A program made the position numbers and the translations under genes. Positions 35,001-44,181 of a stretch of 56,420 bases of DNA are shown here, one piece after another (position 1 is the stretch's first letter; the number at the start of each line of letters is the position of its first letter). The notes under the pieces were generated by a model. It saw nothing but the letters and a program-made list of their open reading frames with translations. It was not told the origin of the DNA and did no database searches. The DNA comes from Myxococcota bacterium (GTDB lineage Bacteria > Myxococcota_A > UBA796): NCBI GenBank assembly GCA_029251165.1, contig JAQXDW010000012.1, positions 1 through 56,420 on the forward strand, read 5' to 3'.

Positions 35001-35048
35001 TGCTGTGATCCCCGTGTGCTGTGATCCTCGTGTGCTGTGATCCCCGTG
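35001..35048. repeat. 16-bp tandem triplication
   Basis: TGCTGTGATCCCCGTG occurs three times in a row (35001-35016, 35017-35032, 35033-35048), with one change in the middle copy. It lies in the gap after the small lipoprotein gene. Confidence 0.9.
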
Positions 35049-35189
35049 TGCATCCCATCTGCCGCTCGGGGTCGTCGAGCAGACTCGGAGCGGCTCCGGT
35101 GCACGACCGTCCCTCACCGGCCCCTTCGACACGCCTCGCGCGGCTGCGGACCGGTCGCAGTATCTACCGAGGGTCCCGAGACGTCATGC

Positions 35190-35432
35190 CTACCAGGCGC
35201 ACCACATACCGCTGCCGTAGGCAAAGTGCTGGCGCCCCTGCTGGAGCTGGCCGTTCATCCACTGGGTGGCCACGTCCGCGCTGGTCTGCGGGACCCCAGG
35301 CATGGGAGGCAGCAGCTTCTCGCAGTGGGCCGTGGTGCTGACCTGGGCCTGGGCGGGCGGCACCTGGAAGTGAGCAAGCAGGGCGAGGAAGACGGCGAGG
35401 GAGAGCAGGAAAGACTGCCAAGATCGGCTCAT
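35190..35432 (-). CDS. Small secreted protein (80 aa)
   Basis: ATG 35432 follows GAGGTC. A classical Sec signal peptide (SWQSFLLSLAVFLALLAHF, cleavage near AQA) precedes a mature part of about 50 residues with two cysteines (HCEKLLPP and MWCAW). No family is recognised. It is probably a small periplasmic or secreted peptide with one disulfide. Confidence 0.65.
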   Translation of the reverse strand: MSRSWQSFLLSLAVFLALLAHFQVPPAQAQVSTTAHCEKLLPPMPGVPQTSADVATQWMNGQLQQGRQHFAYGSGMWCAW

Positions 35433-35501
35433 GGTTGACCTCGTGGGGCGTTCAGGGCTGGCGCACCAGAGGACACGCCACAGGAACAATACCGGCGCGC
35501 C

Positions 35502-35933
35502 TCAGGGGACCGAATCCCGACCCCACCAGTCCCACTCAGGCGAGACCAGGCGGCGCTCAACGGCCTCCACACAGGCGGGAGATGTCGCCTCAGCCGTCAG
35601 TGTCCACAGACGCCAGATCATGAACATGCCATCCGGCAGCCGCGCGGACACCTGCATGACACCCCGGCTGTACCTGGGGGTCCGACCAGGAGGACAGCCC
35701 TGGGCCAGGACACGCAGCGTCAGCTGTGCGATCCTGCCGGGCTTGAGACGGACGTCGAGGACCGCCACCACAGCGCGCAGGCCGCCCTCTCGGTACAGCC
35801 CGAGGCCCCCGGGCTCCAGCGCGAGCGGATCGGTACAGAGGACGCCGCGCGAGCGCAGCCGGTGTGGTCCGATCGGCGGAGGAAGACACCGCCACGACAC
35901 GCGGTCTGAGGGAGCCTGGTGTGGAGGACTCAC
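35502..35933 (-). CDS. Hypothetical protein coupled to the nucleotide cyclase
   Basis: GTG 35933 overlaps the cyclase stop (GTGA, 35930-35933), so it is the second gene of the unit. The 143-residue product has no signal peptide. The middle reads like a small beta-barrel (LYREGGLRAVVAVLDVRLKPGRIAQLTLRVL), somewhat PilZ-like, but the PilZ signature is not there. A regulator or target of the cyclase is possible from position alone. Confidence 0.65.
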   Translation of the reverse strand: MSPPHQAPSDRVSWRCLPPPIGPHRLRSRGVLCTDPLALEPGGLGLYREGGLRAVVAVLDVRLKPGRIAQLTLRVLAQGCPPGRTPRYSRGVMQVSARLPDGMFMIWRLWTLTAEATSPACVEAVERRLVSPEWDWWGRDSVP

Positions 35934-37201
35934 GGGCGACGCAACGGAGGCTGTGGGTGGTCGCTCGCCGCCGGCTCGCCCGGGCTCGGCTCGGAACCGC
36001 CTGAGGGATGGGCGGCTGCACGCGGCAGGCAGAAGGTCTCCACTGGTGCCTGGATTCCCTTGAGCTGGTGGCTGCCGGCCGGCTCAAGCTCAGGAATGTA
36101 CGCTGCGATCGCGCTGGAGAAGACGGCGTCGGTTTTCAGGTCTCGGGTCAGGCCCTCCAGCCGACTGGTGAGGTTCACAGCCGGACCCATGACCGTGAAG
36201 TCGAGCCGGTCTGGAGTCCCGATGTTGCCGTAGACCACCGAGCCGATGTGCGCGCCAAATCCCACCCCGAGCCCGAGCGAGCGGACCTCGCTGAGGCGGA
36301 CCAGCTCCCGCCTGGACTCCTCGATCGTCTCGACCATTGCCCGGGCGATCTCCGCCCGGGGGTGATCGTCGAGGCGGAAGATGATCAGCATGGCATCCCC
36401 GATGAACTTGAGGATCTCGCCGCCCCGCTCCTGAGAGGCGTGACCGATGATGGCAAAGATCTCGTTCATCAGCGGGATCATCTCGTGTGCTGGCAGAGCC
36501 TCAGAGAGGGCCGTGAACCCTCGAACATCGCAGAACATGATCCCCGAATCGATCGCCAGCGTCTGCCCCCGGACGATGTCTCCGTTCAGGACGCGCTCTC
36601 CGGTCTGCCGGCCCAGGTAGGTGCGCGAGACCTGAACCGCCTGTGAGGTTCGATAGACCCCGCAGAAGCTCAACGCAAAGACCCCCCGCAGGGACTCAAT
36701 CAGCGACGCGATGTGCTCGGGAAAGGGCTGCTTTGCGGCGAGGCTGATGTTCTGGGTGACCCCGACGCCCGGCACAGTGATGTTGAAGACGATGTAGTCC
36801 ACCAGTCCCGCATCTCGGAACGTCTCGAGGATGGGAAACGGCAGCGCGTCTTCCTGAAGCTTGACATGGAGCATGCCGCTCGGCTCACCGAAGATGGCGC
36901 CATAGGGTGTCCCTGCTCCGGCACGGCCCGCTTGCCTCTGGGCCTCGCGCGCCCTCATCTCGTCATGGTGGATCACGAAAGAGTCCGCGAAGCCATGGTC
37001 GCGCGTCCAGGTCACGATGACAGCCCAGTAGAGCGGGTGGCGAAACCCAGCGTTCTTGGTCATCGGCATCTGGATGCGATCCAGAGAGACGCCGTTGTCC
37101 TCAAAGACCTGGCGAATGCCTTCGAGCAGCGGGTAAAATCGCACGGTCTTCACCGACTCATCGACCTGCCGCAGCAAGACATCAATGGCAGCCTGTAGCA
37201 T
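35930..37201 (-). CDS. Class III adenylate/guanylate cyclase
   Basis: ATG 37201 has AGGAG eight bases upstream, giving 423 residues; the frame is open for 145 codons upstream but not protein-like. The N-terminal 220 residues resemble the sensor domain found in soluble bacterial adenylate cyclases (LPFPILETFRDAGLVDYIVFNI). The catalytic domain has the metal-binding FCDVRGFTALSE, FIGDAMLIIF and the substrate/transition-state segment DFTVMGPAVNLTSRLEGL. There are no membrane helices, so it is cytoplasmic. The sequence is typical of adenylate cyclases, but nucleotide choice needs assay. It is coupled to the small gene that follows. A TTG-initiated frame upstream ends one base before this ATG. Confidence 0.9.
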   Translation of the reverse strand: MLQAAIDVLLRQVDESVKTVRFYPLLEGIRQVFEDNGVSLDRIQMPMTKNAGFRHPLYWAVIVTWTRDHGFADSFVIHHDEMRAREAQRQAGRAGAGTPYGAIFGEPSGMLHVKLQEDALPFPILETFRDAGLVDYIVFNITVPGVGVTQNISLAAKQPFPEHIASLIESLRGVFALSFCGVYRTSQAVQVSRTYLGRQTGERVLNGDIVRGQTLAIDSGIMFCDVRGFTALSEALPAHEMIPLMNEIFAIIGHASQERGGEILKFIGDAMLIIFRLDDHPRAEIARAMVETIEESRRELVRLSEVRSLGLGVGFGAHIGSVVYGNIGTPDRLDFTVMGPAVNLTSRLEGLTRDLKTDAVFSSAIAAYIPELEPAGSHQLKGIQAPVETFCLPRAAAHPSGGSEPSPGEPAASDHPQPPLRRP

Positions 37202-37718
37202 CTCATGTGCTCCTGCTTTTCTGGGGGGCGAGGCGGTGCGGGTCACGTCCGAGGGGCACCTCCGATACGTGAAGGACGCAGCCGACCGCATCATCCACCG
37301 GCCGCCAGCGCGCGATGTGGCTCTCGACGGAGACGACGCCCAAGACGTCATGCTCAAGCACGGTGAAGATCGCGCAGCGCTCTCCTCCCCAGACGAATGC
37401 CAAGAAGTGAGTCCTGAGCAGGGAGGCTCACCAAGACCGGCGAGGACATCGACCGGCTTCTCTTCTGGGCCACACCGCAGCATGGCTCGCGCCATAACGC
37501 ACGGATTCATTGCGTCCAAGTCTCTCATGAGCGCCAGCTTTGTTCCATCGGCCTGTGGTCTTTGGTCCGCTCGCGGACGTCGAGACCATGCGGCATGGCC
37601 AGCACCAGAGACGACGCGACCGCGCGTCGGCGGCACGAAACAGAGCGGCTGCAGACTTGTTCGTCCACGTCAGCGAGGCGTATTACACAGTCCAGTCAAT
37701 CCACGGTAGGGTTCATAC
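37202..37718. other. Gap between divergent cyclase and CotH genes, with a doubtful small frame
   Basis: On the minus strand a 66-codon frame (37203-37403, TTG start) ends one base before the cyclase ATG and reads like protein (CAIFTVLEHDVLGVVSVESH, loosely CBS-like). The start is poor and the upstream sense seems to lie in another frame, so it may be the tail of a decayed gene once coupled to the cyclase. Promoters for both flanking genes should be here. Confidence 0.35.
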
Positions 37719-39002
37719 ATGCTGGCACTCCTACTCCTTGGCTGTACCACCGACGCACAGCCGACGTCCGACACCTCCTCCGGGGATGTGGAAGTCCTCG
37801 ATGACTCTGGCTCCTCCGAGGTCGAGGGCGTCGAGTCCGTTCCGGACGGAGAGGAGCCCCCGGTGACCGAAGAGAGCATCGGAGATCACGTCCTTGAGGA
37901 TGACTGGATCTTTGCCGACGACGTCATCCACGAGATCGAGATCACGCTCCCGGAGGCCTCCATCGCCGCACTGGGCGAGGCCCCATACAGCTACGCGGAG
38001 GGCAGCGTCACCTTCGATGGTGAGGTGGTGCCGGGCATCGGTGTGCGGCTGCGAGGCAAGATCGGATCGTTTCGCGAGCTGAGCGGGAAGCCAAAGTTCA
38101 AGCTGGACTTCAACCAGTACATCGAGGACCAGCGGTTCTATGGGCTGGAGACCCTCTCCCTGAACAATTCTATTGTGGACTGCTCGTACATCAAGGAGCA
38201 CATCGGCTATGCGCTGTTCGAGGCGGTGGGTGTTCCAGCGTCGCGGACCGGCATCGCCCAGGTGCAGGTCAACGGCGCGCCGTATGGCCTCTATGCGATC
38301 ATCGAGGTCCCCGATGATCGCTTCGTTCAGCGCCACTATGCCGAGCCGGACGGCAACCTCTACGACGGCAAGTACGTCTGGTATGGCGGCTACAGCCACA
38401 CCCTCCTCGACTTCGCCGAGGGCAACGACACCCTCTTCCAGCTCGAAGAAGGCACAGACATCGGCCACGCCGACATCACTGCGGTCTCTACTGCGATGTA
38501 CGAGACCGCGGGCACCGCCAAGTTCTACGACGCGACCTCCGAGGTGGTCGACTGGCCGCTCCTGCATCGGCTGTGGGCAGTCGAACAATACCTCGGTCAG
38601 AACGACGGCTATGGGCTGAACACCAACAACTATCGGGTCTACTTCGACCCGACCGATGGCCGCGCAGATCTCATCCCCTGGGACCTCGACTACACCTTCC
38701 TCTACGACTGGGAGTGGAGCCTGTCGTGGAGGTCTCCATCCGGGCGGCTGCTGCAGGGCTGCTTCTACGACACGGCCTGCATGCTGGCTCAGCAGGCGGC
38801 GGTCGCGGAGGTCCTTGAGGTGGCACAGGAGCTCGACCTCGTCGATCAGCTCAATGCGCTGTCGGTGCTCATCGATGACGCCGCCCGCAACGATCCCCGT
38901 CGCGAGTGTGCCGAGAGCAGCATCGAGAGCGAGCAGACAGAGGTCCGGGCCTGGCTGACGACACAGGATGCAACCATGCGCGAATTCTGGCAGCTGAAAT
39001 GA
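37719..39002 (+). CDS. CotH kinase-family lipoprotein
   Basis: This 427-residue protein begins at ATG 37719 with the very short leader MLALLLLGC and a Ser/Asp/Glu linker. The main domain matches the CotH kinase family (PF08757 as I know it): RLRGKIGSFRELSGKPKFKLDF, LNNSIVDCSYIKEHIGYALFE, YGLYAIIEVPDDRFVQRHY and the metal-binding-type WDLDYTF. CotH proteins are atypical protein kinases that phosphorylate exported proteins, as on Bacillus spore coats. Here the lipobox puts it outside the cytoplasm. Its stop overlaps the start of a lamin-tail-domain lipoprotein gene (ATGA), the two modules that are often fused in other bacteria. Confidence 0.9.
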   Translation: MLALLLLGCTTDAQPTSDTSSGDVEVLDDSGSSEVEGVESVPDGEEPPVTEESIGDHVLEDDWIFADDVIHEIEITLPEASIAALGEAPYSYAEGSVTFDGEVVPGIGVRLRGKIGSFRELSGKPKFKLDFNQYIEDQRFYGLETLSLNNSIVDCSYIKEHIGYALFEAVGVPASRTGIAQVQVNGAPYGLYAIIEVPDDRFVQRHYAEPDGNLYDGKYVWYGGYSHTLLDFAEGNDTLFQLEEGTDIGHADITAVSTAMYETAGTAKFYDATSEVVDWPLLHRLWAVEQYLGQNDGYGLNTNNYRVYFDPTDGRADLIPWDLDYTFLYDWEWSLSWRSPSGRLLQGCFYDTACMLAQQAAVAEVLEVAQELDLVDQLNALSVLIDDAARNDPRRECAESSIESEQTEVRAWLTTQDATMREFWQLK

Positions 39003-40081
39003 TGCTGGGACTCCTCCTGGCCTGCACGCAGCAGACCAACGCGCCGACTCCCGGCGACACGGCTCCCGGCGACACGGCTCTCGGGCAAGACTCCGGCGAC
39101 ACGCAAGACGCCGCGCCGCTGAGCGACGCGCTGTGCATCAACGAGCTGATGGCCGACAACGAGGCCGCGCTGATCGACGCCGAGGGGAACACCCCAGACT
39201 GGATCGAGCTGCACAATCCCACCGCTGAGTCCGTCTCGCTGGCCGGCTGGCGGATCACCGACGACACCGACGAGCCCAACAAGCACCGCCTCTCCGAAGA
39301 CCTGCTCATCGCGCCGGGTGCGTTCCTGCTGCTGTACGCAGACGACGCCCCGGACGCCGGCGCGGCGCACCTCGGGTTCGCGCTGTCGGCAGCGGGGGGC
39401 TCGGTCGCACTGTTTGCACCGGACAACAGCGGACAGGTTCTCTCCTACGGCAGCATCACCGAGGACTTCGCGGTCGCACGCTACGACGACTGCTGCACAG
39501 GCATCGACTGCCTCGTGTTCGACTACCGAGGCACCCCCGGCGCAGCCAACAACCCACCAGAGCCGGTCACCGAGGGCGTCTTTCCGCTGGGCAGCGACTG
39601 GCGCTACCTGGACACCGACGTCGCGCTGGAGGCCGACTGGACGCGCAGCGACTTCGACGACAGCAGCTGGCTGACGGGCGCAGGACCGCTGGGATTTGGC
39701 GACCACCATCAGGTGACGCCGGTAGAGAGTGGTCCCGATGACGCCCGAACCCCCACCTTCTACTTCCGCAAGTCCTTCATCCTCCCTGAGGGCGCGCTCG
39801 TGCTGAACCTGGACCTGATGCGCGACGACGGCGCGCTGGTCTGGCTCAACGGTGAGGAGGTCCTGCGCTCCAACCTTCCCGAAGGCGACGTCGGACATGA
39901 GACCCTGGCCAGCGTCGCGATCGGCCCGCCAGACGAAGACACCACGGCCCGCTACAGCATCGAGACCGGCCTGATCGCGGGGCCCAATGTCCTCGCTGTC
40001 GAGGTCCACCAGGCCACCGCCACCAGCAGCGACCTCACCTTCGATCTTGGGGTGAGCGTCGAGCGCCTCAAGATGCGCTGA
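38999..40081 (+). CDS. Lamin-tail-domain lipoprotein coupled to CotH
   Basis: ATG 38999 overlaps the CotH stop by 4 bp, and ATG 39002 is the alternative. The 360-residue product has the leader MMLGLLLAC and a Gly/Asp/Thr repeat linker (PGDTAPGDTALGQDSGDT). Residues 48-150 form a lamin-tail domain (INELMADNEAALIDAEG, DWIELHNPTAESVSLAGWRITDD). A second beta-sandwich follows (FYFRKSFILPEGALVLNLDL, LVWLNGEEVLRSNLP), like the jelly-roll found after LTD in other surface proteins. It is likely a binding partner or substrate of the CotH protein at the cell surface. Confidence 0.88.
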   Translation: MMLGLLLACTQQTNAPTPGDTAPGDTALGQDSGDTQDAAPLSDALCINELMADNEAALIDAEGNTPDWIELHNPTAESVSLAGWRITDDTDEPNKHRLSEDLLIAPGAFLLLYADDAPDAGAAHLGFALSAAGGSVALFAPDNSGQVLSYGSITEDFAVARYDDCCTGIDCLVFDYRGTPGAANNPPEPVTEGVFPLGSDWRYLDTDVALEADWTRSDFDDSSWLTGAGPLGFGDHHQVTPVESGPDDARTPTFYFRKSFILPEGALVLNLDLMRDDGALVWLNGEEVLRSNLPEGDVGHETLASVAIGPPDEDTTARYSIETGLIAGPNVLAVEVHQATATSSDLTFDLGVSVERLKMR

Positions 40082-40340
40082 GGCGCACACCGCAGCGTGC
40101 ACCAGACGGGCCGCTTCCCACACTGGGCTGCTCCGTCTGCATGCCCCCTGCGCTGCTCCGGAGGTCGTGCGGTGCTCGGCGTCGAGGCCATGCGGCGCGT
40201 GGGTGCTTGTTCGGACATGACCTGTGGCAGTCCAGAGGCGATGGAGTGCCCGGATCCGCGAGGCGGAGCGCCCTGAGGGTCGCTGGCGGGCAGCGCCAAG
40301 GTCGACTCCAGCCGACCCGCGCACGTCACGGTGCCCTACG

Positions 40341-42122
40341 ATGAGCCACATGCGCACACGACCATCCCGCCCCCTGTGGCTCATGGCCCCCCTGGCAGCG
40401 GCCCTGCTCATCGGTGCGGGCAGCGCCCACTCCAGGAGCGGTGCTGCGACCTCCTCCGACTACGAGGCGGTCATCGCCGCGCTGGAGTCCCTCCCGGCGA
40501 CCTGCAGCGCGACAAGCCACCGCAGCCACGGTGCCCACAAGAAGTGCTGCTTCCGCACCTGGCCGGCGGATGAAGCGGCGGCCGCAGCGCTGGGGATGAT
40601 GATCATCTACCCGACCCCGGAGAGCGGCGAAGAAGCGGCGGTCACCTTCTCCGATGCTCAGGGGCTGTACCGGCTGGACGACAGCGGACACTGGAGGGCG
40701 CTCCTCCGCCCAGAAGACACCCAGTTCATCCGGTACGGCCGGAACGGAGCGGCGGATGTGCACATCCAGTATGACGGCCCCCCGCACGCCGTCACCGTCA
40801 CGCATGCAGAGCGCTCCGGTCCCGATGCTCCGGCGAAGACGGTGCGGTCGTATGTCGGCAGCTGCGCGGCACATGGCCCCTGGTGGTGGGGAAGTCAGTC
40901 GATGGAGGCGGTCCTCAGTCGGCTCGCCCGGGACGGCGAGCTTCCCGTCGACTGCCCTGAGGTCGAGGGCCCCTATGGCGAGCGAATCCGCGACGTCGGC
41001 TTCCAGACCGGGTTCCGGCGTGCGGACGGTGCCACGGTGTTCTGCGAGGCGCCAGGCGCGACGATCACCGAGCAGCAGCTGACGATCGCGGTCCAGGGCG
41101 ATCTCAGCAGGATGATTCCTGCGCCGCTGGTGCTCCCGCGGGCCTGGGGCTGCACGCGCTCCGACACCCCGTACGGTGACTTCCTCGTGCCGGGCGGAGA
41201 GCAGTCCTACACCCTCTCCCAGGCGCTGCCGGTCGGAACCATTCAGACCACAGACGGGGTGCAGATCCAGTGGCCCGAGCGCTGGGAGCGCCCCCCGCCT
41301 GATGGCAGCCAGAAGCGCGCGCCGTTCCAGGGACAGGGCACCGTCACGATCACCGACGCAGAGGGTCAGACAGCGGTCGACGTTCGGATCGGGGTCCACG
41401 AAGACGGCCTCCTGAAGCTCCAGGGACACGGACGCTATCGGCGTGACCGCCTGTCGGGCGCGCCGGAGGCTGCTGGGTTCCTCTTCGACGGCTTCCGCGA
41501 CGGCGCATGGACGCGGACCGCAGCGGACGGGAGCACCTCGTCTGCGGTCTACGAGAGCGCCTCAAAGCCGGAGGGAATGTGGTCCTACCTCTACGCTGCG
41601 CACCCGATCGGCTGCGCTGAGGCACAGCGCCAGATGCAGCAGGCGACAGACCGGGTCTCCTCGCCAGCCTACGCAGACCGGCTGCTTGCCCGCATCGACG
41701 TCGCCAAGGCAAGCCTCCCGGGAGAGCTGAACCGCATCGAGCGGGGCGGCGTGAATGCAGCAGAGCAGCGCTTCATCGGGTGCGTCAGACAGACCATCTC
41801 GCAGCTGACGGCGTTCCACAACGACCTCAACATGGCCAACCAGAGCGCCCCGACGCCGACCGGCGCATGCCGCAGCGGGCTCGACCTCGCGATGGTCGCA
41901 ATCGACGCGCCGGGAGCGGACTGTGTCGACTGGGCCGCGCGTGCGCTCGGGTCGTCCCTGAGCAGCAGCGCCCAGACCTACCTCCGCATGCAGGCTCGCT
42001 ACCAGGAGCTCGCCTGCCGGTGCGATCGAATTGGCGACGCGGGCGATGCCGAGCAGTGGCTCCAGGAGATCGCCGACCGCGCGGCGGACCGGTGGCCGGT
42101 GCCGACAGGGGCATCGCAGTAG
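40341..42122 (+). CDS. Large secreted protein of unknown function (593 aa)
   Basis: Start at ATG 40341 (or 40350). A Sec signal peptide (PLWLMAPLAAALLIGAGSAHS) has no lipobox, so the protein is periplasmic or secreted. The mature part has about a dozen cysteines scattered along it, suggesting several disulfides. The central region is beta-rich with tandem motifs of the type VTITDAEGQTAVDVRIGV and DGLLKLQGHGRYRRDRLSG. The last 180 residues are helical (YADRLLARIDVAKASLPGEL). No family is recognised. The gene is alone between two lipoprotein units. Confidence 0.8.
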   Translation: MSHMRTRPSRPLWLMAPLAAALLIGAGSAHSRSGAATSSDYEAVIAALESLPATCSATSHRSHGAHKKCCFRTWPADEAAAAALGMMIIYPTPESGEEAAVTFSDAQGLYRLDDSGHWRALLRPEDTQFIRYGRNGAADVHIQYDGPPHAVTVTHAERSGPDAPAKTVRSYVGSCAAHGPWWWGSQSMEAVLSRLARDGELPVDCPEVEGPYGERIRDVGFQTGFRRADGATVFCEAPGATITEQQLTIAVQGDLSRMIPAPLVLPRAWGCTRSDTPYGDFLVPGGEQSYTLSQALPVGTIQTTDGVQIQWPERWERPPPDGSQKRAPFQGQGTVTITDAEGQTAVDVRIGVHEDGLLKLQGHGRYRRDRLSGAPEAAGFLFDGFRDGAWTRTAADGSTSSAVYESASKPEGMWSYLYAAHPIGCAEAQRQMQQATDRVSSPAYADRLLARIDVAKASLPGELNRIERGGVNAAEQRFIGCVRQTISQLTAFHNDLNMANQSAPTPTGACRSGLDLAMVAIDAPGADCVDWAARALGSSLSSSAQTYLRMQARYQELACRCDRIGDAGDAEQWLQEIADRAADRWPVPTGASQ

Positions 42123-42290
42123 CTCCCGCCCCCTCCCCGCTGTCGCCCTCACCCTCGACATGCGGCGGCAACCGGCAGTCCTGCCCGCGCCCCGACCGGC
42201 TCGCCTCGTGGGTTACTGGCCGCACACGGTGGCGTCAGCCAGGGGGCGCTGTCGCTGATGGACCGGCGGGCACACGAGCAAGGGGGAGCG

Positions 42291-44150
42291 ATGGGTTGTC
42301 AGCACTGGATGCTCGGGGTGGGGGCGCTGCTCGGGATGGGGTGCCGGGCTGATGCGCTGCTGGAGCCCTGTCGTGGTGCCACCCAGGCCCGGTATGACCT
42401 CAGCGGCGACGAGCTGCTGGCCTTTCCCGACGATGCCTTGACCCAGGCCGATCCGAGCAGCCCCACGGGGCTTCGGGTCGATCTCTCCGCCTCGCAGGCC
42501 CCCTGGACGACCACGCTCTCGCCCGCGTTCCAGCCCATCATCGACGATGCCGCAAGCCGATCGGGGTTTGCCCGCCTGGGCAGCGTGGTGATGCGCTTCA
42601 GCGATGCCGTCTCTCCTGGCCCCCAGACTGCAGACGACTCGCTCGTCGATGAGGGGCTGATGTGGCTTGATCTCTCGGTGGATCCGGCCCAGCGGGTGCC
42701 CTACACCACCACGCTGGGAGAGGCGGCAGACCAGCTCATCCTCACTCCCCTCGCGCCGCTTCGGGCCGGCGCCCTGCATGCCGTGCTGATGACCCGCGCG
42801 CACTCCGATGCAGCCGGCGACTGCATCGCGCCAGCCCCCGACATCGCCGCGCGCATCGCGGGTGAAGACACCGTGGTCACCGACAAGGTGCAGGCAGCCA
42901 TCGCAGCAGCCTCGGTCGATCCGGCTGACCTCAGCCACGTCCTGGTGTTCACCACGCAGGATGATCTCGGGGTGATGACTGCGGTCGCGGCAGACATCGC
43001 GAAGCAAGAGCACGGCTGGCTGGAGGCGCCGCAGTGCGAGACGTCCGATGGCCTGCGCTCCTGCACCGGGCGCTTTGAGGCGTCAGACTACCGAACCGGT
43101 GACGCCATCACCGACGCCACGCCCCAGGATGCCTGGACCCTACAGGGCCACATCTGGCTGCCGGTCGACGCCGCTCCGCCATACCCGACGGTGGTCTACG
43201 GCCACGGGATCAACGGGAACGCCAGCCAGGGCCAGCGCCTGGCGGAAGACCTGGCGGCGCTTGGGGTGGCGGTGGTCGCGGTGGATGCCCTCCACCACGG
43301 ACAGCACCCCACCGCCGATCCCGACAACCAGCTCCCGGCCTTGATCTTCCTCGGCATCAACCTCTCCGCGTTCACCTTTGACACCCAGAGCCTTCGCGGC
43401 AGCTTCGATCAGAGCACCGCCGATCGGCTTCAGCTGCTCGCGCTCCTGGAGGCAGAGCCCGACATCGACGGAGACGGAACGGATGACCTGGACCTGGAGC
43501 AGGTGATGTACTTCGGCGTCAGCCTGGGCGGGCTGATGGGTCCGCAGCTGATGGCCAGCCATGCCCCGATGCAGGCCGGTGTGCTCGCAGTGGCCGGGGG
43601 CAACCTCCCGCTGTTCTCCACCGACACCGCCGTGATGGATGAGCTGTCCTCGCTCCTGGAGTACCTGGTCGGACCGCCGGACGTCTTTGATCGGCTGCTG
43701 CCGGTCATGCAGATGGGCGTGGATGCCGCCGATCCTGCGGTGTGGGGTGCGCACGTGGTGGGCGATCGGCTCGATGGTGGTCCGCCCGCCGATGTGCTCT
43801 TCCCGGTCGCGGTGATCGACGACACCGTCCCGCCGGCCACGGCAAAGTCGCTGGCCCGTGGCCTGGGGCTGCCCCACCTCGCTCCGATCCTCGATCCGGT
43901 CGCCGGCCTGGAGGACGTGAGCGGCCCGCTGCACGCCAACCTCACCGACGGAGCCACCGGAGCCTACTTCCAGCTGGATCGCGTCAGCGAGGACGACGCC
44001 GTGGTCCCCGCCACCCACAGCAACGTGCCCCACTCTCCGGAGGTGTGGTGGATGACCGCGCACTTCTTCGCCACCCACCTGGCCGGAGAGACCGAGATCG
44101 TGGAGCCATACGCGGTGCTGGGCACCCCGCCGCTGGTCGAGAGCGACTGA
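42291..44150 (+). CDS. Alpha/beta hydrolase (lipase-like) lipoprotein
   Basis: ATG 42291 follows GGGGGAG. The leader ends in GALLGMGC, a lipobox. The N-terminal 270 residues form a helical/beta region seen in large bacterial extracellular lipases. The catalytic part has YGHGINGN (oxyanion region) and the nucleophile elbow GVSLGG with Ser near residue 411. Downstream DDTVPP and THSNVPHSP are candidate Asp and His positions. Substrates could be lipids or esters; the surface tether suits attack on foreign membranes or polymers. A DIDGDGTDDLD segment near residue 395 may bind calcium. It converges on the gene at 44175. Confidence 0.88.
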   Translation: MGCQHWMLGVGALLGMGCRADALLEPCRGATQARYDLSGDELLAFPDDALTQADPSSPTGLRVDLSASQAPWTTTLSPAFQPIIDDAASRSGFARLGSVVMRFSDAVSPGPQTADDSLVDEGLMWLDLSVDPAQRVPYTTTLGEAADQLILTPLAPLRAGALHAVLMTRAHSDAAGDCIAPAPDIAARIAGEDTVVTDKVQAAIAAASVDPADLSHVLVFTTQDDLGVMTAVAADIAKQEHGWLEAPQCETSDGLRSCTGRFEASDYRTGDAITDATPQDAWTLQGHIWLPVDAAPPYPTVVYGHGINGNASQGQRLAEDLAALGVAVVAVDALHHGQHPTADPDNQLPALIFLGINLSAFTFDTQSLRGSFDQSTADRLQLLALLEAEPDIDGDGTDDLDLEQVMYFGVSLGGLMGPQLMASHAPMQAGVLAVAGGNLPLFSTDTAVMDELSSLLEYLVGPPDVFDRLLPVMQMGVDAADPAVWGAHVVGDRLDGGPPADVLFPVAVIDDTVPPATAKSLARGLGLPHLAPILDPVAGLEDVSGPLHANLTDGATGAYFQLDRVSEDDAVVPATHSNVPHSPEVWWMTAHFFATHLAGETEIVEPYAVLGTPPLVESD

Positions 44151-44181
44151 GCGAGAGGACGGCATGCGCGATGCTCAGTCG
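44144..44181. terminator. Shared hairpin containing two convergent stop codons
   Basis: CGACTGAGC (44144-44152) pairs perfectly with GCTCAGTCG (44173-44181) around a 20-nt loop. The arms contain the plus-strand TGA (44148-44150) and the minus-strand stop (44175-44177); both genes end in GAC-TGA-GC. It should serve both as terminator. Confidence 0.65.

Noticed and set aside
35001..35048. CRISPR-like array
   Set aside because: The three copies are directly adjacent without spacers, and no cas gene is near. The other short repeats are also spacer-free duplications.
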